From positions 4,157,501-4,221,500 of the forward strand of contig NZ_JALJWF010000001.1 of assembly GCF_024168645.1 (NCBI RefSeq): a stretch of 64,000 nucleotides of DNA, in the 5' to 3' direction. The notes beneath the pieces are model-generated. The model saw nothing but the letters and a program-made list of their open reading frames with translations, did not search any database and had not been told where the DNA came from. The position numbers and the translations under genes are program-made. Positions 8,788 to 18,528 of the stretch are shown in pieces; position 1 is the first letter of the stretch; each line of letters opens with the position of its first letter. Source of the DNA: Pseudomonas sp. GGS8. Its GTDB lineage: Bacteria > Pseudomonadota > Gammaproteobacteria > Pseudomonadales > Pseudomonadaceae.

Positions 8788-9426
8788 ATGTCCCGCAATT
8801 CTTATTATCAGAGCTCTGACATCCAGGCCGCAGGCGGTCTGGTCCCGATGGTTATCGAGCAGTCCGCCCGTGGCGAACGTGCCTATGACATCTACTCGCG
8901 CCTGTTGAAGGAGCGAGTGATCTTCCTGGTAGGTCCGGTAGAAGACTACATGGCCAACCTGGTTGCGGCGCAACTGCTGTTCCTTGAAGCGGAAAACCCG
9001 GACAAGGACATCCATCTTTACATCAACTCACCAGGCGGTTCGGTGACTGCGGGCATGTCGATCTACGACACCATGCAGTTCATCAAGCCAGACGTTTCCA
9101 CCACCTGCATCGGTCAGGCCTGCAGCATGGGTGCCTTCCTGCTCGCCGGTGGTGCTGCCGGCAAGCGTTTCTGCCTGCCGAACTCGCGCATGATGATTCA
9201 CCAGCCGTTGGGCGGCTTCCAGGGTCAGGCGTCGGATATCGACATCCATGCCAAGGAAATCCTCCACATTCGTTCGCGTCTGAACCAGCTGTTGGCTCAT
9301 CACACCGGTCAGAGCCTCGAAACCATCGAGCGCGATACCGAGCGCGACAACTTCATGAGCGCTGAGCGTGCGGCTGAATATGGCCTGATCGACTCCGTGA
9401 TCGACAAGCGTAAAATGCCCGCCTAA
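8788..9426 (+). CDS. clpP: ATP-dependent Clp protease proteolytic subunit
   Basis: 212 residues. Serine protease that forms the double-heptamer chamber used by ClpX and ClpA. The triad is visible: Ser113 (QACSMGA), His138 (MIHQP), Asp187 (ERDNFM). A ribosome site GGGAGTG lies 10-15 bases upstream. It is followed at once by its partner clpX, as in other Pseudomonas. Confidence 0.97.
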   Translation: MSRNSYYQSSDIQAAGGLVPMVIEQSARGERAYDIYSRLLKERVIFLVGPVEDYMANLVAAQLLFLEAENPDKDIHLYINSPGGSVTAGMSIYDTMQFIKPDVSTTCIGQACSMGAFLLAGGAAGKRFCLPNSRMMIHQPLGGFQGQASDIDIHAKEILHIRSRLNQLLAHHTGQSLETIERDTERDNFMSAERAAEYGLIDSVIDKRKMPA

Positions 9427-9532
9427 GCAGCCCAAATGTAGGTGGTCGGGGTAACTGACCGCCTGCGGGCTTGAAAAAGCCTGCAATTGCCTTCATCTTG
9501 TGTTGCAAGCCTATCGGATTTGGATCGATCGA

Positions 9533-10816
9533 ATGACTGACACCCGCAACGGCGAGGACAACGGCAAACTGCTCTATTGCTCCTTCTGTGGCAAAAGCCA
9601 GCATGAAGTACGCAAATTGATTGCCGGCCCCTCGGTCTTTATCTGCGACGAGTGCGTCGACCTGTGCAATGACATCATCCGTGAGGAGGTGCAGGAAGCC
9701 CAGGCCGAAAGCAGCGCGCATAAATTGCCTTCGCCTAAAGAAATCAGCGGCATCCTTGATCAGTACGTGATTGGTCAGGAACGTGCGAAAAAGGTTCTGG
9801 CCGTAGCGGTGTACAACCACTACAAGCGTCTGAACCAGCGCGACAAAAAGAATGACGACGTCGAACTCGGCAAAAGCAACATCTTGCTGATCGGCCCGAC
9901 AGGCTCGGGTAAAACCCTGCTTGCCGAAACTCTGGCCCGCTTGCTGAACGTTCCGTTCACCATCGCCGACGCAACCACCCTCACCGAGGCGGGTTATGTG
10001 GGTGAAGATGTCGAGAACATCATTCAGAAGCTGCTGCAGAAGTGCGATTACGACGTAGAAAAGGCCCAGATGGGCATTGTCTACATCGATGAGATCGACA
10101 AGATCTCGCGCAAGTCTGACAACCCGTCGATCACCCGGGACGTTTCCGGTGAGGGCGTGCAGCAGGCCCTGCTCAAGTTGATCGAAGGCACGGTCGCTTC
10201 CGTTCCGCCTCAAGGTGGTCGCAAGCATCCGCAGCAGGAATTCCTTCAGGTCGACACCCGTAACATCCTGTTCATCTGCGGTGGTGCGTTCTCCGGTCTG
10301 GAAAAGGTTATTCAAAACCGTTCCACCCGTGGCGGCATCGGTTTCAACGCAGAAGTGCGCAGCAAGGAAGAAGGCAAGAAAGTCGGTGAATCCCTGCGTG
10401 AAGTCGAACCTGACGATTTGGTCAAGTTTGGTCTGATCCCGGAATTTGTCGGTCGTCTGCCGGTACTTGCCACGCTGGACGAGCTTGATGAGGCTGCGCT
10501 GATGCAGATTCTCACCGAGCCGAAAAATGCTCTGACCAAGCAATATGCCAAGCTGTTCGAGATGGAAGGCGTGGACCTGGAATTCCGGGCTGACGCGCTG
10601 AAATCGGTCGCCAAACGTGCTCTGGAACGCAAAACCGGTGCCCGTGGCCTGCGCTCGATTCTCGAAGGTGTATTGCTCGACACTATGTATGAAATCCCCT
10701 CGCAGTCCGAGGTGAGTAAAGTAGTGATCGACGAAAGCGTTATAGAAGGCAAGTCCAAGCCGCTGTATCTCTATGAGAACAGTGAGCCGACTGCCAAGGC
10801 AGCGCCAGACGCTTAA
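9533..10816 (+). CDS. clpX: Clp protease ATP-binding subunit ClpX
   Basis: 427 residues. AAA+ unfoldase that feeds ssrA-tagged and other substrates to ClpP. The N-terminal zinc domain has Cys16, Cys19, Cys38 and Cys41; Walker A is GPTGSGKT at 121-128; Walker B is in VYIDEIDK; the GARGLRS sensor-2 region lies near the end. The start at 9533 has only a weak ribosome site, but gives the standard MTDTRNGE start. A terminator follows at 10840. Confidence 0.97.
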   Translation: MTDTRNGEDNGKLLYCSFCGKSQHEVRKLIAGPSVFICDECVDLCNDIIREEVQEAQAESSAHKLPSPKEISGILDQYVIGQERAKKVLAVAVYNHYKRLNQRDKKNDDVELGKSNILLIGPTGSGKTLLAETLARLLNVPFTIADATTLTEAGYVGEDVENIIQKLLQKCDYDVEKAQMGIVYIDEIDKISRKSDNPSITRDVSGEGVQQALLKLIEGTVASVPPQGGRKHPQQEFLQVDTRNILFICGGAFSGLEKVIQNRSTRGGIGFNAEVRSKEEGKKVGESLREVEPDDLVKFGLIPEFVGRLPVLATLDELDEAALMQILTEPKNALTKQYAKLFEMEGVDLEFRADALKSVAKRALERKTGARGLRSILEGVLLDTMYEIPSQSEVSKVVIDESVIEGKSKPLYLYENSEPTAKAAPDA

Positions 10817-10839
10817 GCGTCACACCGCTGGAATAAAGA

Positions 10840-10860
10840 AGGGGCCTTCGGGCCCCTTTG
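10840..10860 (+). terminator. Terminator after clpX
   Basis: Stem AGGGGCC / GGCCCCT with a TTCG tetraloop, followed by TTTG. It separates clpX from the independently promoted lon gene. Confidence 0.85.
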
Positions 10861-10961
10861 CTATTGTGGGAGACGGGGCCGCTAACCTGATTTTCTGGAT
10901 GCGCCGGGATAAGCGCGGGCGCTACCGTAAGCTCTGATTTTTTAAGTGATTCTTTTATCCG

Positions 10962-10990
10962 CTTGTTTTTTTTGAAAACAGCCCCCATCT
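10962..10990 (+). promoter_or_regulatory. Sigma-32 (heat-shock) type promoter of lon
   Basis: CTTGTTT at 10962-10968 as a -35, then 14 bases, then CCCCATCT at 10983-10990, an exact match to the sigma-32 -10 consensus CCCCATNT. It lies about 60 bases upstream of the lon start. Known lon genes are heat-shock regulated; the exact start point is inferred. Confidence 0.72.
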
Positions 10991-11048
10991 TGGTTTCAAG
11001 CTTACTTCCATCTGTTTACGGCCTTATGGCCGCCGTAGAGGCGAAATC

Positions 11049-13445
11049 ATGAAGACGACCATCGAATTGCCTCTCCTGCCATTGCGTGATGTCGTGGTTT
11101 ATCCGCACATGGTTATCCCGCTGTTCGTGGGGCGCGAGAAATCCATCGAAGCTCTCGAGGCAGCGATGACGGGTGACAAGCAGATCCTTCTGCTGGCTCA
11201 GCGGAATCCTGCTGATGACGATCCCGGTGAAGAAGCACTTTATCGCGTAGGCACCATTGCTACCGTTCTGCAGCTGCTCAAGCTGCCTGACGGCACCGTC
11301 AAGGTTCTTGTCGAAGGCGAGCAGCGGGGCGCCGTGGAGCGCTTCAGCGAAGTCGACGGCCACTGCCGTGCCGAAGTCTCGCTGATCGACGAAACCGAAG
11401 CGCCTGAGCGCGAATCGGAAGTGTTTGTCCGCAGCCTGCTGGCTCAGTTCGAACAATATGTGCAGCTGGGCAAGAAAGTCCCCGCTGAAGTCCTGTCGTC
11501 GCTCAATAGCATCGACGAGCCGGGCCGCCTAGTCGACACCATGGCCGCACACATGGCCCTGAAGATCGAGCAGAAGCAGGAAATTCTCGAAATCATCGAT
11601 TTGTCGGCCCGGGTCGAGCACGTTCTGGCGTTGCTGGATGCCGAGATCGATCTGCTGCAAGTCGAAAAACGCATTCGCGGCCGCGTTAAAAAGCAAATGG
11701 AGCGCAGCCAGCGCGAGTACTACCTGAATGAGCAGATGAAGGCCATTCAGAAAGAGCTGGGTGACAGCGACGAAGGCCACAACGAAATCGAGGAGCTGAA
11801 AAAGCGTATCGATGCCGCCGGTCTGCCGAAAGATGCGTTGGCCAAGGCTCAGGCCGAACTGAACAAGCTGAAACAAATGTCGCCAATGTCCGCGGAAGCG
11901 ACCGTGGTGCGTTCGTACATCGACTGGCTGGTTCAAGTGCCATGGAAAGCCCAGAGCAAAGTGCGCCTGGACCTGGCTCGTGCCGAAGACATTCTCGACG
12001 CCGACCACTACGGTCTGGAAGAAGTCAAAGAGCGGATCCTCGAATACCTCGCCGTGCAGAAGCGCGTGAAGAAGATTCGTGGTCCGGTGCTGTGCCTGGT
12101 CGGTCCTCCAGGGGTGGGTAAAACCTCTCTGGCGGAGTCGATTGCGCATGCCACCAACCGCAAGTTCGTCCGCATGGCCCTCGGTGGTGTGCGTGATGAG
12201 GCGGAAATTCGTGGTCATCGCCGGACATACATCGGTTCGATGCCAGGAAGATTGATTCAAAAGATGACAAAGGTGGGCGTCCGCAACCCGCTGTTCCTGC
12301 TCGATGAAATCGACAAAATGGGCAGCGACATGCGTGGCGATCCGGCGTCGGCGTTGCTGGAAGTGCTCGACCCCGAGCAAAACCACAACTTCAACGATCA
12401 CTATCTGGAAGTCGACTACGACCTGTCCGATGTGATGTTCCTGTGCACCTCCAACTCGATGAATATTCCGCCGGCGCTGCTGGACCGGATGGAAGTGATT
12501 CGTCTGCCGGGTTACACCGAAGACGAGAAGATCAACATCGCCGTCAAATACCTTTCGCCCAAGCAGATTGCTGCCAACGGTCTGAAGAAAGGCGAGCTGG
12601 AATTCGACGCTGAAGCGATCCGCGACATCATTCGCTACTACACCCGCGAAGCCGGTGTGCGTGGGCTGGAGCGCCAGATTGCCAAGGTTTGCCGCAAGGC
12701 GGTCAAAGAGCATGCTCTGGAAAAACGCTTCTCGGTGAAGGTGACTGCCGAGATGCTGGAACACTTCCTGGGCGTGCGTAAATTCCGTTACGGCCTGGCT
12801 GAGCAGCAGGATCAGATCGGTCAGGTCACCGGCCTGGCGTGGACCCAGGTGGGCGGCGAATTGCTGACCATCGAAGCCGCAGTCGTGCCGGGTAAAGGTC
12901 AATTGATCAAGACAGGTTCTCTGGGTGACGTGATGGTCGAATCGATCACCGCAGCCCTGACCGTTGTCCGCAGCCGTGCGAAGAGTCTGGGGATTCCCCT
13001 GGACTTCCACGAGAAGCGCGACACGCATATCCACATGCCTGAAGGGGCGACCCCGAAAGACGGCCCTAGCGCCGGTGTAGGCATGTGCACGGCCCTGGTG
13101 TCGGCATTGACTGGCATTCCTGTAAGAGCGGACGTCGCCATGACCGGCGAAATCACCTTGCGTGGTCAGGTGCTGGCGATCGGTGGCTTGAAGGAAAAAC
13201 TGCTGGCTGCTCACCGTGGCGGAATCAAGACGGTGATCATTCCTGAAGAGAACGTACGCGATCTGAAGGAAATTCCTGACAACATCAAGCAAGATCTGCA
13301 GATTAAACCAGTTAAATGGATTGACGAGGTCCTGCAAATTGCGCTGCAATACGCGCCGGAACCCTTACCGGATGTGGTTCCGGAGATCGTTGCAAAGGAT
13401 GACAAACGCGAGTCTGACTCTAAGGAAAGAATTAGCACGCATTAG
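11049..13445 (+). CDS. lon: ATP-dependent protease Lon
   Basis: 798 residues, standard LonA. The N-terminal substrate-binding domain (1-200) and coiled-coil linker precede the AAA+ module with Walker A GPPGVGKT at 352-359 and Walker B LLDEIDKM. The protease domain carries the Ser-Lys dyad Ser674 (DGPSAGV) and Lys717 (GLKEKLL). It degrades damaged and regulatory proteins in the cytoplasm. It is flanked by a heat-shock type promoter and by hupB, the usual order. Confidence 0.98.
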   Translation: MKTTIELPLLPLRDVVVYPHMVIPLFVGREKSIEALEAAMTGDKQILLLAQRNPADDDPGEEALYRVGTIATVLQLLKLPDGTVKVLVEGEQRGAVERFSEVDGHCRAEVSLIDETEAPERESEVFVRSLLAQFEQYVQLGKKVPAEVLSSLNSIDEPGRLVDTMAAHMALKIEQKQEILEIIDLSARVEHVLALLDAEIDLLQVEKRIRGRVKKQMERSQREYYLNEQMKAIQKELGDSDEGHNEIEELKKRIDAAGLPKDALAKAQAELNKLKQMSPMSAEATVVRSYIDWLVQVPWKAQSKVRLDLARAEDILDADHYGLEEVKERILEYLAVQKRVKKIRGPVLCLVGPPGVGKTSLAESIAHATNRKFVRMALGGVRDEAEIRGHRRTYIGSMPGRLIQKMTKVGVRNPLFLLDEIDKMGSDMRGDPASALLEVLDPEQNHNFNDHYLEVDYDLSDVMFLCTSNSMNIPPALLDRMEVIRLPGYTEDEKINIAVKYLSPKQIAANGLKKGELEFDAEAIRDIIRYYTREAGVRGLERQIAKVCRKAVKEHALEKRFSVKVTAEMLEHFLGVRKFRYGLAEQQDQIGQVTGLAWTQVGGELLTIEAAVVPGKGQLIKTGSLGDVMVESITAALTVVRSRAKSLGIPLDFHEKRDTHIHMPEGATPKDGPSAGVGMCTALVSALTGIPVRADVAMTGEITLRGQVLAIGGLKEKLLAAHRGGIKTVIIPEENVRDLKEIPDNIKQDLQIKPVKWIDEVLQIALQYAPEPLPDVVPEIVAKDDKRESDSKERISTH

Positions 13446-13469
13446 TACGCATTTGCCTGGGGGGCTTTC

Positions 13470-13499
13470 TTGACAGTTTTTTAGAGCCCTTGTTATAAA
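13470..13499 (+). promoter_or_regulatory. Sigma-70 promoter of hupB
   Basis: Perfect -35 TTGACA (13470-13475) and TATAAA at 13494-13499, spacer 18 (or TTATAA with 17). It lies just after lon and about 95 bases before the hupB start, so hupB can be transcribed separately from lon. Confidence 0.8.
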
Positions 13500-13595
13500 G
13501 CGGCTCTTAAGTGTCTGTAGGCCATTCAGCACTCGTTTTTTTGCTTTCACCAAAAAACTTAGAATCAAACTCAAATAGATATAAGGGGACTTAGA

Positions 13596-13868
13596 GTGAA
13601 CAAGTCGGAACTGATTGATGCTATCGCTGCATCCGCTGATATCCCGAAAGCTGCTGCTGGCCGTGCGCTGGACGCTGTAATCGAATCCGTCACTGGCGCT
13701 CTCAAGGCTGGTGATTCTGTTGTTCTGGTTGGTTTCGGTACTTTCTCCGTGACCGATCGTCCAGCTCGCATCGGTCGTAACCCACAGACCGGCAAGACGC
13801 TGGAAATCGCAGCAGCCAAAAAGCCAGGTTTCAAAGCCGGTAAAGCACTGAAAGAAGCTGTCAACTAA
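13596..13868 (+). CDS. hupB: DNA-binding protein HU-beta
   Basis: 90 residues with a GTG start preceded by AAGGGGA (13583-13589). A classic HU fold: helical dimerisation part [11 protein letters not shown], then the beta-arm with the family signature [24 protein letters not shown] bends and compacts DNA and forms a nucleoid protein with or without a second subunit. Abundant protein, consistent with its strong promoter. Confidence 0.97.
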   Translation: MNKSELIDAIAASADIPKAAAGRALDAVIESVTGALKAGDSVVLVGFGTFSVTDRPARIGRNPQTGKTLEIAAAKKPGFKAGKALKEAVN

Positions 13869-13921
13869 GTTCGATTCAGTTTTTTGCCTATCCGGGTCGG
13901 GGTCATTCCTGACTTGGCAGC

Positions 13922-13998
13922 GGAGCGGTAGTTCAGTCGGTTAGAATACCGGCCTGTCACGCCGGGGGTCGCGGGTTCGAGTCCCGTCCGCTCCGCCA
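13922..13998 (+). tRNA. tRNA-Asp (anticodon GTC)
   Basis: 77 bases: acceptor GGAGCGG with CCGCTCC, anticodon loop CTGTCAC (GTC), T loop TTCGAGT, encoded CCA. It sits between hupB and ppiD with its own terminator. Confidence 0.95.
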
Positions 13999-14006
13999 GT
14001 TACGAG

Positions 14007-14034
14007 AAGGCGCATCCTCGGATGCGCCTTTCTT
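14007..14034 (+). terminator. Terminator after tRNA-Asp
   Basis: 11-bp stem AAGGCGCATCC / GGATGCGCCTT with a 2-base loop, followed by TCTTCT. Confidence 0.8.
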
Positions 14035-14100
14035 CTATCCGGATTCTACCCACGCTCCACGGTTGCCTAATTTTGAAGTTCAACCGTTTCTGGGGGACGC

Positions 14101-15972
14101 ATGCTGCAGAATATCAGGGACAATTCACAAGGCTGGATTGCCAAGACCATTATCGGAGTCATCGTTGCACTGATGGCTTTGACCGGTTTCGACGCCATTT
14201 TTCGGGCGACGACGCACAAGAATGAAGCGGCAAAGGTCAACGGCGAAGAAATCAGCCAGAACGAGCTGAGCCAGGCGGTCGATATGCAACGCCGTCAGCT
14301 CATGCAACAGCTGGGCAAGGATTTCGATGCTTCCTTGCTCGACGAAAAGATGCTGCGCGAATCGGCCCTCAAAGGCCTGATCGATCGCAAACTGCTGCTG
14401 CAAGGCGCAGAAAAATCGAAATTCGCTTTCTCCGAAGCCGCTTTGGATCAAGTGATCCTGCAAACGCCTGAATTCCAGGTGAACGGCAAGTTCAGCACCG
14501 AGCGCTTCGACCAGGTGATCCGTCAACTGGGCTACAGCCGTCTGCAATTCCGTCAGATGCTGGCTCAGGAAATGCTGATCGGTCAGCTGCGCGCTGGCCT
14601 GGCCGGTAGTGGCTTTGTCACCGATGCGCAGGTTCTGGCCTTCGCCCGTCTGGAAAAACAGACACGCGATTTCGCCACTGTGAACGTCAAGGCAGACCCG
14701 GCGGCAGTAAAACTGACCGACGATGAGGTCAAGTCCTACTACGACGAACACGCCAAGGAGTTCATGACGCCGGATCAGGTGGTCATCGATTACCTTGAAT
14801 TGAAGAAGGCATCCTTCTTCGATCAAGTCAGCGTCAAGGACGAAGACTTGCAAGCGGCGTATCAGAAAGAAACCGCGAACCTGTCCGAGCAACGCCGGGC
14901 TGCGCACATTCTGATCGAAGTGAACGACAAGGTGACCGAGGCGCAAGCCAAGGCCAAAATCGAAGAAGTGCAGGCGCGTCTGGCCAAAGGCGAGAGTTTC
15001 GAGACCCTGGCCAAGGAGTTCTCCCAGGATCCAGGTTCGGCGAACAACGGCGGTGACCTCGGTTATGCAGGTCCGGGCGTCTACGATCCAGCGTTTGAAA
15101 AAGCCCTGTATTCGTTGGCCAAGGATCAGGTCTCGGAGCCGGTTCGCACTGACTTCGGTTTCCACCTGATCAAGCTGTTGGGTGTCCAAGCCCCTGAAGT
15201 GCCGACGTTCGCCAGCCTGAAAGACAAGCTGACCCGCGAACTGAAAACCCAGCAGGTCGAACAGCGTTTCGTCGAAGCGACCAAGCAGTTGGAAGACTCC
15301 TCGTTCGAGTCCTCTGATCTGGCCCAGCCGGCACAAGACCTGAAGCTGACCGTTCACACATCCGCGCCATTCGGCCGTGAAGGTGGCGAAGGCGTTACGG
15401 CCAATCGTGCCGTGGTGACCGCTGCATTCAGTCCTGAAGTGCTGGATGAGGGTGCCAACAGCACCGCCATCGAGTTGGACCCGGAAACCGTGATCGTGCT
15501 GCGCGCCAAGGAGCACCGCAAGCCTGAGCAACTGCCGCTGGAAAGCGTGGCTGCCAGCATCCGTGTGCAATTGACCAAGGAGCACGCCAGCGCTGCCGCC
15601 AAGACCAAGGCCGATCAACTGATCGCCAGCCTGCGCGATGGCAAGACTGCACTGGACAAGGCGATCGATGGTCAGAGCTGGAAAGTCACCGCCACCGCGA
15701 CTCGAGCTCAGGAAGGGGTCGACCCAACTGTGCTGCAAGCGCTGTTCCGCATGCCCAAGCCAGCCTCCAAAGACAAGCCGACCTTCAGCAGCGTGACCCT
15801 GGCCGATGGTAGCCTGGTGATTGTGCGTCTGAACGGCGTGAATGAAGGCGCTGCACCGACTGACGAAGAGAAGGCTCAATACCGTCGCTTCCTCGCTTCG
15901 CGCATTGGCCAGCAAGACTTCGCGGCCTACCGCAAACTGCTGGAGCGCGACGCTGAGATCAAGCGTTTCTGA
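14101..15972 (+). CDS. ppiD: Membrane-anchored periplasmic isomerase PpiD
   Basis: 623 residues. A single N-terminal membrane anchor (residues 13-32) with no cleavage site is followed by a SurA-like chaperone region and one parvulin-type rotamase domain (about 265-360, with FSQDPGSANNGGDLG), then a C-terminal helical region. PpiD sits at the SecYEG exit and helps newly exported proteins fold. Gene order hupB-ppiD is the standard one. A strong terminator follows. Confidence 0.94.
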   Translation: MLQNIRDNSQGWIAKTIIGVIVALMALTGFDAIFRATTHKNEAAKVNGEEISQNELSQAVDMQRRQLMQQLGKDFDASLLDEKMLRESALKGLIDRKLLLQGAEKSKFAFSEAALDQVILQTPEFQVNGKFSTERFDQVIRQLGYSRLQFRQMLAQEMLIGQLRAGLAGSGFVTDAQVLAFARLEKQTRDFATVNVKADPAAVKLTDDEVKSYYDEHAKEFMTPDQVVIDYLELKKASFFDQVSVKDEDLQAAYQKETANLSEQRRAAHILIEVNDKVTEAQAKAKIEEVQARLAKGESFETLAKEFSQDPGSANNGGDLGYAGPGVYDPAFEKALYSLAKDQVSEPVRTDFGFHLIKLLGVQAPEVPTFASLKDKLTRELKTQQVEQRFVEATKQLEDSSFESSDLAQPAQDLKLTVHTSAPFGREGGEGVTANRAVVTAAFSPEVLDEGANSTAIELDPETVIVLRAKEHRKPEQLPLESVAASIRVQLTKEHASAAAKTKADQLIASLRDGKTALDKAIDGQSWKVTATATRAQEGVDPTVLQALFRMPKPASKDKPTFSSVTLADGSLVIVRLNGVNEGAAPTDEEKAQYRRFLASRIGQQDFAAYRKLLERDAEIKRF

Positions 15973-16001
15973 TGCTTGACTGAGTTTGCGCGACACAAAG
16001 G

Positions 16002-16027
16002 ACCCCAGCCGAAAGGCTGGGGTTTTT
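16002..16027 (+). terminator. Terminator of ppiD
   Basis: 9-bp stem ACCCCAGCC / GGCTGGGGT with a GAAA loop, followed by TTTTTTG. Confidence 0.9.
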
Positions 16028-16040
16028 TGTGGGTGAAACG

Positions 16041-16117
16041 AAAAGATCGCAACCCAGCGGCAGCGCCTACGGGGGATCACGTTTAGCTATAGGAGCTGTC
16101 GCCGGCTGCGATCTTTT
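16041..16117. repeat. Pseudomonas interspersed inverted repeat
   Basis: Ends AAAAGATCGC and GCGATCTTTT are inverted copies, with internal matches of the CAGCGGCAGCGCC and GGAGCTGTCGCCGGC type. The same AAAGATCGCAGCC unit reappears at 43945-43991. Probably a REP-like element distinct from the two families described below. Confidence 0.65.
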
Positions 16118-16250
16118 TGATTTTTGCTCCGGTGGGACTTTCTCCCGAGATGATGGTCAATGAAACTGTAGCCGTTTTAGACAATCGTTACTCCGCTAAG
16201 CATCGATCTGTTGCACAATACGCCCCGAACCGTTTTCCTCAGGATGTTCA

Positions 16251-17099
16251 ATGTTTAAATCAATTCCCATGCGTGTTGTCGGGCTAGCCTTGGTGCTGGC
16301 CGCCGCTGCCGGTTGTTCGTCGAAGAAAGCCGCCGTCTATGAGCATGAGAACTTCGACGACTCCGGGACGTTTTCGCGCAGCTACCCGGTGACCGATGCA
16401 CAAACCTGCGAAGCCGCCCGTCGGGCCTTGCTCAGCCAGGGGTACATCATCACCAGTAGCGATCCGAAACTGGTCAGTGGACACAAGAGTTTCCAGCAGA
16501 CCGGCGAAACCCATATGGAGATCAGCTTCAGCGTGGTCTGCGCCGATGACGGCAGCGAGGGGCATCATGCGACCATGTTCGCCAACGCCCTGCAGGACCG
16601 CTATGCGCTGAAAAAGACCAACAACTCCGCCAGCCTCGGCGTCGGCGTGTTGGGCTCGGTATCGATGCCGATCGGCTCGTCTGATGACTCGATGGTCAAG
16701 GTCGCCAGTGAAACCGTGTCTTCGGCCAAGTTCTATGAGCGCTTCTTTACCTTGGTCGAACTGTTCCTGCCGCCGGAAGCGAAGAAGGCCGCGCACATCA
16801 TCGAAAAGCCGAAGACCGAACTTGGGGTGCCTGAAGCCAAGGCTGCACCGGTCCAGTCGGCGCCGACTCCGGCCCCAGCGGCAGAACCTGTGCCTGCGCC
16901 GGCAGCTGCACCGGCTCCTGCCGAAACTGCTCCAGCCACTTCGGAGCCTGTTGTGCCGCCTGCTGAAACGGCGCCGATTACCCCGACCAAGAGCACCGAG
17001 CCGACGTCGTCCACGGAAACGGTCACTCCAGTAGCGGACTCGAGCACGCTGCCGCCGCCGACCGAGCCGATTTCGGCGATGCCTGTCTCCGGCCAGTAA
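16251..17099 (+). CDS. DUF2242 lipoprotein with proline/alanine tail
   Basis: 282 residues. Lipobox AAGC with Cys at residue 22 predicts an outer- or inner-membrane lipoprotein. The body (30-180) matches what I know of DUF2242: FDDSGTFSRSYP, CEAARRALLSQGYII, then a helix FYERFFTLVELFL. The last 90 residues are a low-complexity Pro/Ala/Thr/Glu tail, likely a periplasmic spacer. Function of the family is unknown. Confidence 0.75.
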   Translation: MFKSIPMRVVGLALVLAAAAGCSSKKAAVYEHENFDDSGTFSRSYPVTDAQTCEAARRALLSQGYIITSSDPKLVSGHKSFQQTGETHMEISFSVVCADDGSEGHHATMFANALQDRYALKKTNNSASLGVGVLGSVSMPIGSSDDSMVKVASETVSSAKFYERFFTLVELFLPPEAKKAAHIIEKPKTELGVPEAKAAPVQSAPTPAPAAEPVPAPAAAPAPAETAPATSEPVVPPAETAPITPTKSTEPTSSTETVTPVADSSTLPPPTEPISAMPVSGQ

Positions 17100-17158
17100 T
17101 GGGCTTGCTTGTTATGGGGGCGGGTCAGACGATACCGCTCCCGTAACGTCTTTCAAGA

Positions 17159-17172
17159 CTGATCCACATCAA
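17159..17172 (+). promoter_or_regulatory. Possible ANR/FNR box
   Basis: CTGAT-N4-ATCAA, nine of ten bases of the TTGAT-N4-ATCAA consensus. It lies about 190 bases before the 28-residue gene. A TATCGA-like -10 near 17197 is at plausible distance, but a GC-rich hairpin (17175-17196) lies between, so the role is uncertain. Confidence 0.35.
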
Positions 17173-17358
17173 GTCGGGCTGTATTCCCACAGCCCGTATC
17201 GAAAAATCCAGTGATAAATTCCTGACCACCTGCTACGTTTTATTCAGTAGCGACGTAGTGTCGTGTCCGCGTCATTTTTCTTTCATGCGGGCACTTTATG
17301 CTCAAGGCGTTGGTCATTTATTCAAGCGATTCTTTCAACAAACGATGGGGGTTTAATA

Positions 17359-17445
17359 ATGGACGATTATCAAGAAGAACTGCTCGAATATCAGGCGTTT
17401 GAACTGGACCCGCTGGAGCCGGCCGAAGACGCTACCGAGCTTTAA
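17359..17445 (+). CDS. 28-residue acidic protein
   Basis: Too short for most gene callers. It starts with ATG after GATGGGGG and encodes a very acidic peptide with MDDYQEELLEYQAFELD and LEPAEDATEL. I have an impression of near-identical short proteins elsewhere in the genus, which would argue for a real gene, but that needs a search. It is convergent with the AraC regulator. Function unknown. Confidence 0.5.
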   Translation: MDDYQEELLEYQAFELDPLEPAEDATEL

Positions 17446-17484
17446 GGCGACAACGCGGCGGGGAAACTAATTGAGAACGCCCCC

Positions 17485-18525
17485 TTACGCGGATTGGCGA
17501 TGACTGCGGCGAAACTCGCCGGGCGTCTGGCCGTTCCAGCGTTTGAAAGCCCGCTGAAAGGCTTCGGCTGAGGCAAACCCCAGCAGGTAGGCGATTTCGC
17601 CGAACGCCAGTTCAGTGTCGCGGATGTAGGTCATGGCCAAGTCGCGGCGCGTGTCGTTGAGAATGGCACGATATTGCGTGCCTTCCTCGGCGAGTTTGCG
17701 GCGCAAGGTCCAGGTTGGCAGCTTCAGGCGTGCCGCCACTTCTTCCAGGTCGGGTTCCCGACCACCATTGAGCAACGGGCCCAGCAACTGAGTGATGCGT
17801 TCACGCAGGCTGCGGGTGCGTGTCAGTTGTTCCAGTTCCCGTTCACACAGTTGCAGCAGGTGCCGCCAGGTGCTCGGGCAGTGCTCTGGGTTGCGCTGGG
17901 CGAGGCTGTCCAGGCTCAGGCGCAGTTGATTCTGTTCGGCGCCAAACTGGATTGGACAGTCGCCGAGTGCGGCGTAGGCATCACGGTAATCCGGCGCTTC
18001 AAATTCGATTTCGATTCGTTCGGCGCGCAGCGGGGCGGGGCTCAGGCTGGACAATTGCTGCAACCAGCCAGCGATGATCGAATCCACCACGAAGCGGTTG
18101 TAGGCATTGTAGGGGCTGATCGAATAGAACCGCAGCCAGGCGCCTTGAGCGTCTTCGTGAAAGCTCGACTGGCCGCGATAGTTGGAGCCGTACAGCGCTT
18201 CGAAACGAATCAGGCAGCGCGCCGCTTCGCGCACCGTGGGTGCCTGGGCGGCGGTGACACCGGCCAGGCCAGCCTGGCTCAGGCGACTGAGCTGGCCCAT
18301 GCGCAAACCCAGCGCCGGGTCGTCGGTCAGTTGAATGGCGCTGTGGCCCAGGCGCATGTAGCGCGGGATCGACAGGCGGGCGCCGGCTTCGGCCAGTCGC
18401 GCGGTGTCGAGGCCGTACTGTTCGAGCAGCGGTTGTGGGTCCAGGCCATGGCTGCGCACGGTGTCGGCCAGGCTATGGACGAAGCCCACCGACAGATCCC
18501 CGAGGCGCATCGGCTGCGGTTTCAT
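17485..18525 (-). CDS. AraC-family transcriptional regulator
   Basis: 346 residues. An N-terminal ligand-binding domain of the Arabinose_bd type (residues 1-200) is followed by the paired helix-turn-helix domain near the C-terminus (LEEVAARLKLPTWTLRRKLAEEG and FGEIAYLLGFASAEAFQRAFKRW). The organisation is that of OruR-like regulators. It lies 3 bases downstream of the nitrilase-fold gene on the same strand and close to fadH, so fatty-acid-related regulation is plausible but not shown. Confidence 0.85.
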   Translation of the reverse strand: MKPQPMRLGDLSVGFVHSLADTVRSHGLDPQPLLEQYGLDTARLAEAGARLSIPRYMRLGHSAIQLTDDPALGLRMGQLSRLSQAGLAGVTAAQAPTVREAARCLIRFEALYGSNYRGQSSFHEDAQGAWLRFYSISPYNAYNRFVVDSIIAGWLQQLSSLSPAPLRAERIEIEFEAPDYRDAYAALGDCPIQFGAEQNQLRLSLDSLAQRNPEHCPSTWRHLLQLCERELEQLTRTRSLRERITQLLGPLLNGGREPDLEEVAARLKLPTWTLRRKLAEEGTQYRAILNDTRRDLAMTYIRDTELAFGEIAYLLGFASAEAFQRAFKRWNGQTPGEFRRSHRQSA

Positions 18526-18528
18526 CGC

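Noticed and set aside
11529..13349. 606-codon frame antisense to lon
   Set aside because: Shadow of lon with unnatural His/Gln-rich composition.
14125..16080. Long open frame (651 codons) antisense to ppiD
   Set aside because: It mirrors ppiD codon for codon, has no recognisable domain or ribosome site, and is the usual GC-rich shadow frame.
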